Below, piece by piece: positions 53,185 to 60,952 of a stretch of DNA of 64,000 bases (the first letter of the stretch is position 1; each line of letters opens with the position of its first letter). Below the pieces are notes generated by a model. The model did no database searches, was not told where the DNA came from, and worked only from the letters and a program-made list of their open reading frames with translations. A program made the position numbers and the translations under genes. Source of the stretch: Herbaspirillum sp. RV1423 (lineage in GTDB: Bacteria > Pseudomonadota > Gammaproteobacteria > Burkholderiales > Burkholderiaceae_D); assembly GCF_000577615.1 (NCBI RefSeq), contig NZ_CBXX010000005.1, positions 124,001 through 188,000 of the forward strand, given 5' to 3'.

Positions 53185-53367
53185 ATGGAGATCGCATCTC
53201 TGGCAACAGGTGTCGCAACCGCTTGGCTGGCGAAAAAAGCCGTGGAAGGCATCGCTCTGGATTTGACCAAGGTTGCCAGTCACGTCGTGGATGACGTGGT
53301 TGGTCTTGTCAGCCCGTCCTTGCCAGCCAACCCGAATATCGGCCGCATCGTCAATACCAAGGCCTGA
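53185..53367 (+). CDS. Small helical protein (60 aa) with YjfB-like C-terminal motif
   Basis: A 60-residue protein with an excellent ribosome site (AAGGAGG five bases before ATG). The N-terminal part is an amphipathic helix (MEIASLATGVATAWLAKKAV, then LDLTKVASHVVDDVVG) and the C-terminus is PANPNIGRIVNT. That ending is shared with the second small protein (PANPNVGRNVNT), and the second fits the YjfB putative motility family. Single-gene transcript between a sigma-28-like promoter and a strong terminator. Function unknown; link to flagellar regulation is inferred from the promoter. Confidence 0.7.
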   Translation: MEIASLATGVATAWLAKKAVEGIALDLTKVASHVVDDVVGLVSPSLPANPNIGRIVNTKA

Positions 53368-53398
53368 GGGGGGAACCGGTCAGCACGGGTTCTCATTG

Positions 53399-53428
53399 AA
53401 ATCGCATCTTCGTGATGCGATTTTTTTT
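53399..53428 (+). terminator. Rho-independent terminator
   Basis: ATCGCATC and GATGCGAT around a TTCGT loop, followed by eight T residues, 32 bp after the first small gene. Textbook form. Confidence 0.93.
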
Positions 53429-53523
53429 GCCTCGGGCTTTTTCCTGCGGGAGGGAGGGCACCTAACACATTGTTTTATTGGTAATAATCCTGAAAACAGA
53501 ATTGTAAAATTCCTTGATTGTCG

Positions 53524-53550
53524 TAAAGAAATACGAAACGATGACGTTAA
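53524..53550 (+). promoter_or_regulatory. FliA (sigma-28)-like promoter of the second small gene
   Basis: TAAAGAAA at 53524-53531, 11 bases, then GACGTTAA at 53543-53550: the same TCGTAAAGAA start and the same spacing as the site at 53125. It lies 26 bp before the ATG at 53577. Confidence 0.6.
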
Positions 53551-53576
53551 GTAAGGACACCATCAAAGGAGTGAAT

Positions 53577-53762
53577 ATGGACCTAGGAAATATCCCAGCC
53601 GTCGCTTCGGCGCTTGCGTCACAGCAGACCAGCGATTCAGTCAACATCGCGATGTTGAAAAAAGCCCTTGATAGTCAGACTGCAGCCGCCGTCGGTATCC
53701 TGCAAGCTTTGCCTCAGCCAGCAAATCCGAACGTCGGCCGCAACGTCAATACCGTTGCCTGA
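53577..53762 (+). CDS. YjfB-family putative motility protein (61 aa)
   Basis: A 61-residue protein: MDLGNIPAVASALASQQTSD, then SVNIAMLKKALDSQTAAAVG and a C-terminal tail QPANPNVGRNVNT. This is the layout of the YjfB family (putative motility protein, often in flagellated bacteria), whose members share the VxxAMLKKAxxxQ core. Ribosome site AAAGGAG four bases before ATG. Own sigma-28-like promoter and own terminator. It shares its C-terminal motif with the 60-residue protein upstream, suggesting an old duplication followed by divergence of the N-terminal half. Confidence 0.8.
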   Translation: MDLGNIPAVASALASQQTSDSVNIAMLKKALDSQTAAAVGILQALPQPANPNVGRNVNTVA

Positions 53763-53789
53763 TGTTCTGATTGCCAGCATTGTGTTTTG

Positions 53790-53815
53790 AAATCGCCCCT
53801 CTGGGCGATTTTTTT
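53790..53815 (+). terminator. Rho-independent terminator
   Basis: AATCGCCC and GGGCGATT around a CTCT loop, followed by a T run, 29 bp after the second small gene. Confidence 0.93.
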
Positions 53816-53910
53816 ATGCCGTGTTGTACTCCTTGCGATATTTTGCCTAATAAAATAGGCGTTTATTAATTTTGGCAATTATATTGGTCAATCGCTTGTA
53901 TTTTTAAAAA

Positions 53911-53957
53911 TGCATAATAAAATGGTCTTTAAGATCATTGGCACACTTTATTATGCA
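53911..53957. promoter_or_regulatory. hipBA operator region: nested inverted repeats overlapping the hipB start
   Basis: Perfect 11-bp inverted repeat TGCATAATAAA (53911-53921) and TTTATTATGCA (53947-53957), enclosing a near-perfect inner palindrome AATG-TCTT-AAGA-CATT (53921-53939). The right outer arm covers the hipB ATG at 53953. This is a natural site for autorepression by HipB. Confidence 0.65.
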
Positions 53958-54243
53958 CTCCCTTCAAGCTCTCGGCGCGCAAATCCGCCATGTCCGCAAA
54001 GCGCAGAAACTGAGTTCGGCCAGTCTGGCCGAGCGCAGCGGCATTCATCGCAACACCTTGCAGGCGCTGGAAACCGGCAAGGGTAATATCGAGCTTAGCA
54101 AGCTGCTGTCGATTTGCACCGAGCTTGGCCTTGAATTGTTGCTGGTGCCGCAAGAAGTCTCGGCGCAACGCGCGGCCGAGGGTGAAGGCGCCCGCACCGA
54201 ATTGTCCGAACGCCTGCACGCACTGATGAGGAACGGGTCATGA
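53953..54243 (+). CDS. hipB: HipB-like XRE antitoxin/repressor
   Basis: A 96-residue helix-turn-helix protein (XRE class): LGAQIRHVRKAQKLSSASLA, ERSGIHRNTLQALETGKGNI, ELSKLLSICTELGLELLLVP, followed by a short disordered tail as in HipB proteins. ATG 53953 is preferred to a TTG at 53938 because the typical start of the domain follows. It is coupled to hipA by an ATGA overlap. Role: binds and restrains HipA and represses the operon through the inverted repeats upstream. Confidence 0.9.
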   Translation: MHSLQALGAQIRHVRKAQKLSSASLAERSGIHRNTLQALETGKGNIELSKLLSICTELGLELLLVPQEVSAQRAAEGEGARTELSERLHALMRNGS

Positions 54244-55565
54244 GCATGCTGAGATCCCTGCGGATTCGCCTCGGCGTGACCGACGTCGGTTCGCTGTTCG
54301 CGCTGGACGACGGTCGCGTCTATTTTCGTTTTGACGACGCCTATGCAACCGACCCGGGTCGGCCTGTGCTGTCGCAGTTGTATCGCGGCTCGACCGAAGA
54401 TCGCACGGTGGCGCAATTGCTCAATCCGGCGCTGGAGGCCAATCGCGGCGACGGCAAAGGAGGCTTGCCGCCGTTCTTCCAGAACCTGCTGCCGGAAGGC
54501 CAGTTGCGCAAGCACCTGATCGAGCGCGCAGGGCTGGCGCCGGACGACGAGTTCGGCCTGCTGGCATATTGCGGCAAGGATTTGCCTGGCGATGTATCGG
54601 CCTTGTCCGAGACGCTGGACGACCGCCATCTGGGCCGCCTGATAGGCCAGGGCCGCGACAGTTACGAAATGAGCGCCGGCCAGTTGCCCACGCCGGACGG
54701 CGAATCCATCTCGGGCGTGCAACCCAAGGTCGGCCTGGTGCGCGCGGCGGGCGGCCGCTACGTGATGCGCTCGAAGGATGCACAAGGCGCGCATTTCATC
54801 GGCAAGCTGCCGGCATCCGATTATCCCAACATGCCGGAAGTGGAGTTCTCTTCGCTGGCGCTGGCGCGCGCTGCCGGCGTGCAGGTCTGCGACCATGAAC
54901 TGGCGCCGCTGACGGCGATTGCCGATCGCTTGCCGTTCGGATTGCGCAGCGATGCCGAGAGTTTCCTGCTGATCCATCGTTTCGACCGCGACGCCGGCAC
55001 GCCGACCGGACGGCTGCACATGGAAGACTTCGCCCAGATTACCGGCACGCCCGCCGCCGCCAAATATGCCGGCACGTACGCCGCGCTGGGCGTGGTGCTG
55101 CTGGAGCGCAGCATCAAGGCCGAAGACGACTTGTTCGAGCTGTTGCGCCGGATCAAGGTGAATGAACTGCTCGGCAATTTCGACGCCCACCTGAAAAACT
55201 TCAGCATGCTGTATCGCACGCCGCAGGCGGCGGAGTTGTCGCCTGCTTACGATATCGTGGCGTATTCGGCTTATCTCGCCGGGCACGGCCATGCATTGGC
55301 GTTTGCTCCCGGAGAAAAGGCGCGGCAGTTGCTGACGCCGGCGGTGCTGCGCGAACTGGCCAATATCTGGCGCATCCCTGAGCCGAAGCTGCAAATGGTG
55401 CTGGTCGATACCGTCGAGCGGGCCATGCTGAGCTGGCCGGCATTGTTGCTCACCTTGCCCTTGAACGATACCCAGCGCGACCGCATCAAGGCGCATCTGG
55501 ACACCAATCCCAGCGTTATCGCCTGGCAGCGCCGCGCCGCGCGCAAAGTCGGCGGCAAGGCATGA
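54240..55565 (+). CDS. hipA: HipA-family Ser/Thr kinase toxin
   Basis: A 441-residue HipA-like kinase. N-terminal subdomain with VGSLFALDDGRVYFRFDDAY and PPFFQNLLPEGQLRKHL, the Gly/Ser loop SISGVQPKVGL (autophosphorylation loop), FIGKLP with the ATP-binding Lys, catalytic NELLGNFDAHLKNFSML (DxHxKN) and the metal-binding LSPAYDIV. All active-site elements are intact. E. coli HipA phosphorylates glutamyl-tRNA synthetase and causes persistence; the target here is unknown. It overlaps both hipB and the pseudouridine synthase gene by ATGA, so three proteins are translationally coupled. Confidence 0.92.
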   Translation: MSMLRSLRIRLGVTDVGSLFALDDGRVYFRFDDAYATDPGRPVLSQLYRGSTEDRTVAQLLNPALEANRGDGKGGLPPFFQNLLPEGQLRKHLIERAGLAPDDEFGLLAYCGKDLPGDVSALSETLDDRHLGRLIGQGRDSYEMSAGQLPTPDGESISGVQPKVGLVRAAGGRYVMRSKDAQGAHFIGKLPASDYPNMPEVEFSSLALARAAGVQVCDHELAPLTAIADRLPFGLRSDAESFLLIHRFDRDAGTPTGRLHMEDFAQITGTPAAAKYAGTYAALGVVLLERSIKAEDDLFELLRRIKVNELLGNFDAHLKNFSMLYRTPQAAELSPAYDIVAYSAYLAGHGHALAFAPGEKARQLLTPAVLRELANIWRIPEPKLQMVLVDTVERAMLSWPALLLTLPLNDTQRDRIKAHLDTNPSVIAWQRRAARKVGGKA

Positions 55566-56458
55566 AACTCCAAGCGCCTTTGCCGCTCAGGGACGGCGTC
55601 GCGCCCAGCTACCTGTGGCTGCCGCAGGGGCAGTGGAATGGCATGCTGGATTTTTTGTGCGCGCGTTTTCCGGCGGTATCGGAAGACGCCTGGCGGCAAC
55701 GCATGGCGCGCGGCGAAGTGGTCAACAAGGAGGGGGTGGCGATTGCGCCGGATTCGCCTTACCGGCGCGGCGATTGCATTTTCTATTACCGCGACCTCGA
55801 GGGCAGCGAAGAAGTCATCCCGTTTCAAGAGGAAATCCTGCATCAGGACGCACACCTGCTGGTGGTCGACAAACCGCATTTCGTGCCGGTGATCCCAACC
55901 GGCCGGTTCCTGCACGAGAGCCTGCTGGTGCGCCTCAAGAAAAAAACCGGCATGGCCGACCTGACGCCGATCCACCGGCTCGACCGCGAGACAGCCGGCG
56001 TGATCATCTTTTCGCACAATCCGGCCAGCCGCGGCGCTTATCAGTCGATGTTCCAGCAGCGCGCCATGGACAAAACCTATGAAGCGCTGGCCGGCATGCT
56101 GGAGGGGCGCGATTTTCCTTTCACCCACCGCAGCCGCATGGTCGACTCGGACAAGTTCTTCCTGATGCGGGAAGAACCGGGCACGCCCAATTCTGAAACC
56201 CACATCGACCTGATCGAGCGGCGCGGCGAGCTGGGTTTGTACCGGCTCAATCCGGTGACGGGCAGGAAGCACCAGTTGCGCGTCCACATGGCGGCGCTCG
56301 GCGTTCCCATCGTCAACGACATGTTCTATCCGCAAGCGGCGCCGGCTGGGGTCTCGGACAACTACGACGCGCCGTTGAAATTGCTGGCGCGCTCGATCGC
56401 CTTTACCGATCCGCTGAGCGGCGACGTGCGCTACTTTGAAAGTCTCAGGAAGCTGTAG
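55562..56458 (+). CDS. RluA-family pseudouridine synthase
   Basis: A 298-residue pseudouridine synthase. Catalytic motif HRLDRETAGV with the key Asp, preceded by LLVVDKPHFVPVIPTG and followed by KTYEAL and GRKHQLRVHMAALG. The N-terminal 90 residues include an S4-like element (WRQRMARGEVVNKEG). This matches the RluA-like subgroup often annotated as 23S rRNA/tRNA pseudouridylate synthase; which RNA position it modifies is not clear. The start codon overlaps the hipA stop (ATGA), an unusual coupling of a housekeeping RNA enzyme to a toxin operon. Confidence 0.88.
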   Translation: MKLQAPLPLRDGVAPSYLWLPQGQWNGMLDFLCARFPAVSEDAWRQRMARGEVVNKEGVAIAPDSPYRRGDCIFYYRDLEGSEEVIPFQEEILHQDAHLLVVDKPHFVPVIPTGRFLHESLLVRLKKKTGMADLTPIHRLDRETAGVIIFSHNPASRGAYQSMFQQRAMDKTYEALAGMLEGRDFPFTHRSRMVDSDKFFLMREEPGTPNSETHIDLIERRGELGLYRLNPVTGRKHQLRVHMAALGVPIVNDMFYPQAAPAGVSDNYDAPLKLLARSIAFTDPLSGDVRYFESLRKL

Positions 56459-56460
56459 TT

Positions 56461-57390
56461 TCAGGTAGGCGCCAGCATCAGCTCCAGGTTCTGCAACGCT
56501 GCGCCGGACGCTCCCTTGCCCAGATTGTCGAACACCGCCGACAGCAGCACATGGCCGTGTTCTTCGTTGATGAAGACACCCAGGCGCATGTCGTTGGTGC
56601 CGTTCAATTCTTGCGGGTTCAGATGCGTCAATGCCTGCGTGTCTTCCAGCGCAATCACCTGCACATGCGCCGTTCCCGCATAGTGCCGGGCCAGGCATGC
56701 ATGCAATTGTTTGCCGTCCGTGCCGGGCGCGAGCAAACGCAATTCCAGCGGCACCGTCAGCACAATGCCCTGGCGGAAGGCGCCGTAAGCCGGCACGAAA
56801 ACCGGCCGATGGTCCAGGCCGGCATAGCGTTGCATCTCGGGCGGATGCTTGTGCGCCAGTGCCGTTCCATAAACCTGGAAGGCCGGCGCTTGCGCCGCGG
56901 ACGGTCCCTCGTATTGTTCCACCGCCGGCCGGCCGCCGCCGGAATAGCCGGATACCGCGTGCATGGCGATCGGATAATCGCGCGGCAGCAAACCGGCCTG
57001 CACCAAGGGGCGCAGCAAGCCGATTGCGCCGGTCGGGTAGCAGCCGGGATTGGTCACCCGGTGTGCGGCGGCGATGCGTTGCGGCTGTTCCGCATCCATT
57101 TCGGGAAAACCGTAGACCCAGCCCGGCGCGGTGCGATGCGCCGAACTGGCGTCGATCACACGCACGGCGGGATTCTCGATGGCGGCCACGGCTTCGCGCG
57201 CGGCGGCGTCCGGCAGGCAGAGGATCGCGATGTCGCTGGCGTTGATCGCCTCCGCCCGACGGCGCGGATCTTTGCGTTCGGCGGCCGGCAGCGTGAGCAG
57301 TTGCAGGTCGTTGCGTTCGCGTAGCCGCTCGTGGATGTGCAAACCGGTGGTGCCCTGGTCGCCGTCGATGAAAACAAGAGGAGAAGCCAT
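56461..57390 (-). CDS. argC: N-acetyl-gamma-glutamyl-phosphate reductase, type 2
   Basis: A 309-residue ArgC of the shorter type 2 class (arginine synthesis, NADPH-dependent reduction of N-acetylglutamyl phosphate). N-terminal [17 protein letters not shown] binds the cofactor, [16 protein letters not shown] holds the catalytic Cys, and [30 protein letters not shown] and [14 protein letters not shown] follow. It ends two bases after the convergent pseudouridine synthase stop and is divergent from the LysR gene. No other arg genes are adjacent. A second, type 1 argC may exist elsewhere in this genome. Confidence 0.9.
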   Translation of the reverse strand: MASPLVFIDGDQGTTGLHIHERLRERNDLQLLTLPAAERKDPRRRAEAINASDIAILCLPDAAAREAVAAIENPAVRVIDASSAHRTAPGWVYGFPEMDAEQPQRIAAAHRVTNPGCYPTGAIGLLRPLVQAGLLPRDYPIAMHAVSGYSGGGRPAVEQYEGPSAAQAPAFQVYGTALAHKHPPEMQRYAGLDHRPVFVPAYGAFRQGIVLTVPLELRLLAPGTDGKQLHACLARHYAGTAHVQVIALEDTQALTHLNPQELNGTNDMRLGVFINEEHGHVLLSAVFDNLGKGASGAALQNLELMLAPT

Positions 57391-57519
57391 AATTGCATTC
57401 CTTGCGATGAGTGTTCAAAGGAAAAAGTAACCGAGCGCCTATCTTCCGCTCATTGGTAGAATAGGAAAAGTTGAATTTAATAACGATAACATTCAGTTTT
57501 TCTGATCAATGAGGGTGCC

Positions 57520-58404
57520 ATGCGGGAAATCAATCTGGATCGCTTGCGGACACTGGTGGCGATCGCCGACCACGGCTCCTTCGCCGAGGCCGCGCGCGTC
57601 CTGCATCTGGCGCCACCTACCATCAGCCTGCATATCGCCGACCTGGAGGAGCGCATCGGCGCGGCATTGCTGTCGCGTAAGCGCGGACAGATACGGCCGA
57701 CGAGCATCGGCGAGACATTGATAGCGCGTGCGCGCCGGCTGTTGGCCGACGCCGAACAGGCGCTGGAAGACGTACAGCGGCAAGTCCAGGGGCTGGCCGG
57801 CCGCGTGCGGCTGGGGGCCTCGACCGGTGCGATTGCGCACCTGCTGCCGCAGGCGCTGGAAGTGCTGGGGCGGGATCATCCGGGCATCGACGTGCAGGTC
57901 GAGGTGCTGACTTCGCAAGACACATTGTCGCGCTTGAGCGAGGGCACGCTGGACGTGGGATTGGTCGCCTTGCCGCAATCGCCGATGGCGCGCCTGGTGG
58001 TGCGGCCGTGGCGGCGCGATCCGGTGATGGCGTTCTTGCCGGCCAACTGGCGCAGTCCGAGGCGCATCGCACCGGAATGGCTGGCGGCGCAGCCCTTGAT
58101 CCTGAACGATTCCGGCACGCGGCTTTCGCATCTGACGCTGGAATGGTTCGCCGCCGGCGGACAACGTCCTGTGCCGCGTATCCAGCTCAATTACAACGAT
58201 GCGATCAAGAGCCTGGTGGCGGCGGGATACGGGGCGACGCTGCTGCCGCACGAGGAGGGCGCGCCGCCGCCGGATGCGCGCATACAAATGCGTCCTTTGC
58301 AGCCGGCATTGTGGCGGCAGTTGGGCATCGCACACCGCGCGGAAAATATCGAGCGGCCGACGCAGCACGTGCTGGAGGTACTAGGGCGTTTCAGTCTGGA
58401 TTAA
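57520..58404 (+). CDS. LysR-family regulator
   Basis: A 294-residue LysR protein. DNA-binding part: LDRLRTLVAIADHGSFAEAA, RVLHLAPPTISLHIADLEER, IGAALLSRKRG. The effector part includes VRLGASTGAIAHLLPQAL and GTLDVGLVALPQ, with the LysR end QLGIAHRAENI. Divergent from argC with a 129-bp gap, so argC is a candidate target. The effector domain resembles those that sense small acids but cannot be assigned further. Confidence 0.9.
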   Translation: MREINLDRLRTLVAIADHGSFAEAARVLHLAPPTISLHIADLEERIGAALLSRKRGQIRPTSIGETLIARARRLLADAEQALEDVQRQVQGLAGRVRLGASTGAIAHLLPQALEVLGRDHPGIDVQVEVLTSQDTLSRLSEGTLDVGLVALPQSPMARLVVRPWRRDPVMAFLPANWRSPRRIAPEWLAAQPLILNDSGTRLSHLTLEWFAAGGQRPVPRIQLNYNDAIKSLVAAGYGATLLPHEEGAPPPDARIQMRPLQPALWRQLGIAHRAENIERPTQHVLEVLGRFSLD

Positions 58405-58425
58405 GGAAAAGTCTTTCCTCGCACA

Positions 58426-59130
58426 TCAGGCCAACGCATCGCTGAGCGTTTGCTTCTCGTTGTTCGGCGCAATCTTCAACTGATGCAGCGACGCCACCAG
58501 ATCGGCGAAGCGTTGTCCCTGGATCATGACGTGCTGGCGCAGCAGCTCGCATGTACGTTCACTGTCGCCGGCGATGATGGCGTTGACCACGCCTTCGTGC
58601 TCATCGTAGGACCGCTTCAGGCGGTCGCGCACGCGTAGCTGCAGGCGGCGATACGGGCGCAGGCGGCGTTGCAGGACGCGCGCCTGTTCTTCCAGGAAGG
58701 CATTGTGGCTGCCAGCGTAAATCCGGCCGTGGAAGTCTTCGTTCTTGTAGAAATACGTATCCGGGTCGACGGCGTCGCACGCCTCTTTGCACGCCTGGTG
58801 CGCCGCCATCAGCGAGGCGTGTTCGTCCGCCGACATGCGTCGCGCCGCCAGCCGGCCGCACATCGCTTCCAGCTCCGCCATCACTTCAAACATCTCGATC
58901 AATTGCTGCGGGCCGATCTCGGCCACGATGGCGCCGCGTCGCGGCCGCATCACGATGATGCCCATCGACGCCAACTGGATCAGCGCTTCGCGGATCGGCG
59001 TGCGCGATACGCCGAATTCCTCGGCCAATACGGTTTCGTCCAGATGCTGGCCGGGCGTCAGCTTGCCGATGGCGATCAGTTCTTCAATCGATTCGCGCAG
59101 TGTCTCGGAACGCTTCTTGTGGGTATCCAT
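58426..59130 (-). CDS. GntR/FCD-family repressor, probable MdcY/MatR-type malonate regulator
   Basis: A 234-residue GntR protein of the FadR/FCD class. HTH region: LRESIEELIAIGKLTPGQHL, DETVLAEEFGVSRTPIREAL, then the FCD helices with metal-binding-type residues (MFEVMAELEAMCGRLAARR, NEDFHGRIYAGSHNAFL, RSYDEHEGVVNAI). Start at ATG 59130; an upstream TTG is rejected. Divergent from the TRAP-mdc operon, and the gap carries a TGTATACA palindrome like the operators reported for the malonate regulators MdcY and MatR. So it probably represses malonate uptake and decarboxylation until malonate is present. Confidence 0.82.
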   Translation of the reverse strand: MDTHKKRSETLRESIEELIAIGKLTPGQHLDETVLAEEFGVSRTPIREALIQLASMGIIVMRPRRGAIVAEIGPQQLIEMFEVMAELEAMCGRLAARRMSADEHASLMAAHQACKEACDAVDPDTYFYKNEDFHGRIYAGSHNAFLEEQARVLQRRLRPYRRLQLRVRDRLKRSYDEHEGVVNAIIAGDSERTCELLRQHVMIQGQRFADLVASLHQLKIAPNNEKQTLSDALA

Positions 59131-59202
59131 GATTGATGTCAAGTATGCAATAGACCAATTCTAAATCATCTTTGATGCTTGACAATGTATTTGTTTTGTA
59201 AG

Positions 59203-59219
59203 AACGTGTATACAAGAAA
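59203..59219. promoter_or_regulatory. MdcY/MatR-like operator (TCTTGTATACACG on minus strand)
   Basis: Core palindrome TGTATACA at 59207-59214. On the minus strand it reads TCTTGTATACACG, nearly identical to the MatR site as I recall it (TCTTGTA/TACACGA) and close to the MdcY site (ATTGTATACAAT). It lies in the 248-bp gap between the GntR gene and the TRAP-malonate operon. A second pair of inverted TGTCAAG-AT elements sits at 59135-59150 and 59174-59186. Confidence 0.65.
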
Positions 59220-59378
59220 GATACATAAAAAAGCAAAAACAATAAGCAAGTGCAGAGACCAAGCCGCCGGACACGAATAGAAAAAGCGGTGGAAACGGCA
59301 AGAATAGTTGGCGATCAGTCAGCAGCAAGCCAGCACAAAAGTAGAAAACAATATTTCTTTCACTCAAGGAGGAGCAAC

Positions 59379-60401
59379 ATGACTTCGCAAACCCGCAGAA
59401 GCATCATCGGAGCGCTGGCCACAGCGCCGTTGTGGACGGTCGGTACGTCGGCCTGGGCGCAAACCACATCGCTGAAGATTTCCCATCAGTTTCCCGGCGG
59501 CACCATCAATGAAGGCGATTTCCGCGATCGCCTGACGCGCATGTTTGCGGAAGAAGTGACCAAGCGCACCAAGGGTAGCCTCAAGTTTGAGATCTATCCC
59601 GGCTCCTCCCTGATGAAAACCAACGCACAATTCTCGGCCATGCGCAAAGGCGCGCTCGACCTGTCGCTGGTGCCGCTCAACTATGCCGGCGGCGAAGTCC
59701 CTGAAACCAACATCGGCCTGATGCCCGGCCTCGTCACCTCGTACCAGCAAGGCTCGGCCTGGAAGAACGCCGAAGTCGGCAAGGAACTGGCGCGCATCCT
59801 GGCGGAGAAGGGCATCCTCATCGTCAGTTGGATCTGGCAAGCCGGCGGCGTCGCTTCGCGCGGCAAAGCCATTGTCGATCCGGCCGACGCCAAAGGCATG
59901 AAAGTGCGCGGCGGTTCGCGCGAGATGGATCTGATCCTGAAAGAAGCCGGCGCCGCCGTCGTGACGCTGCCGTCCAATGAAATCTACGCCGCCATGCAGA
60001 CCGGCGCGATGGATGCGGCGATGACGTCGTCGACTTCCTTCATGTCCTTCCGCCTGGAAGAAGTGGCCAAGGCGCTGACTACCGGCCGCGACAAGGCTTA
60101 CTGGTACATGTTCGAACCGCTGATGATTTCCAAGACCGTGTTCGAGCGCCTGAGCAAGGACCAGCAAGCCGCCGTCATGGCCGTCGGCGCCGAGATGGAG
60201 CAGTTCGCGCTCAAGGCCGCGCAGACCGACGATGTCGCCGTCGCCGCGGTCTATCAGAAAGCAGGCGCCAAGGTGGTCGATCTCGACGCTGCCACCGTCA
60301 AGAAATGGCAGGACATAGCCCGCGCCACCGCCTGGAAGGATTTCGCCGCCCGCAACGCCAACTGCGCCAACCTGCTCAAACTGGCGGAGAAACTCCTATG
60401 A
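59379..60401 (+). CDS. TRAP solute-binding protein DctP (probable malonate binder)
   Basis: A 340-residue TRAP binding protein with a strong ribosome site (AGGAGGAG). The N-terminus TSQTRRSIIGALATAPL has twin arginine, so a Tat signal is possible; cleavage is near SAWA-QT. Mature landmarks: LKISHQFPGGTINEGDFRDR, GALDLSLVPLNYAG, DAKGMKVRGGSREMD with the ligand Arg, and NEIYAAMQTGAMDAAMTSS. First gene of an operon with DctQ, DctM and mdcA, in the same order as malonate TRAP systems. Ligand malonate is inferred from mdcA. Confidence 0.9.
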   Translation: MTSQTRRSIIGALATAPLWTVGTSAWAQTTSLKISHQFPGGTINEGDFRDRLTRMFAEEVTKRTKGSLKFEIYPGSSLMKTNAQFSAMRKGALDLSLVPLNYAGGEVPETNIGLMPGLVTSYQQGSAWKNAEVGKELARILAEKGILIVSWIWQAGGVASRGKAIVDPADAKGMKVRGGSREMDLILKEAGAAVVTLPSNEIYAAMQTGAMDAAMTSSTSFMSFRLEEVAKALTTGRDKAYWYMFEPLMISKTVFERLSKDQQAAVMAVGAEMEQFALKAAQTDDVAVAAVYQKAGAKVVDLDAATVKKWQDIARATAWKDFAARNANCANLLKLAEKLL

Positions 60402-60952
60402 GCCACGGCTTCGAGATGCAGCCGCAGGCCAGGCCGGCGGTGCCGGACAACGCTGTGCTCGCCGTACTGCACCATGTGCTTGAAAAATTCAACAAGCTCG
60501 CGGTGTTCCTGTCGATGATTGCGCTAATGACGACGTCCATCATCCTGACGTATTCGGTGGTGGTGCGGTATTTCCTGCATCATCCGACCGACTGGCAGGA
60601 CGAAGCATCGGTGTTCATGCTGGTGGGCGTGATTTTCCTGTGTTCGGCTTACGTCCAGTCGCTGCGCGGCCATATCGGCATCGAAGCGCTGGCCGGCTTC
60701 CTCTCGCCGACGGCCAACAAGGTGCGCATGTTCATTGTCGATCTGGCGTCCTTCGTGTTTTGCCTGTTCTTTGCGTGGAAATCGTGGACGCTGTTCCACG
60801 AAGCCTGGGTTGATGGACAAACCACGTCGTCGACGTTCGCGCCGCCGCTGTGGATTCCGTATTCCATGATGGCATTGGGCATGAGCATGCTGACGCTGCA
60901 ATTGCTGGTGCAGGTGCTGACCCGCATCACAGGTACGAAGGAGGCCGCATGA
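60398..60952 (+). CDS. TRAP small permease subunit DctQ
   Basis: A 184-residue membrane protein with four helices, of the DctQ family. Typical phrases: VVVRYFLHHPTDWQDEASVFMLVG, VQSLRGHIGIEAL, and WIPYSMMALGMSMLTLQLL. Its ATG overlaps the dctP stop and its stop overlaps the dctM start (both ATGA). It pairs with DctM to form the sodium-driven permease. Confidence 0.92.
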   Translation: MSHGFEMQPQARPAVPDNAVLAVLHHVLEKFNKLAVFLSMIALMTTSIILTYSVVVRYFLHHPTDWQDEASVFMLVGVIFLCSAYVQSLRGHIGIEALAGFLSPTANKVRMFIVDLASFVFCLFFAWKSWTLFHEAWVDGQTTSSTFAPPLWIPYSMMALGMSMLTLQLLVQVLTRITGTKEAA

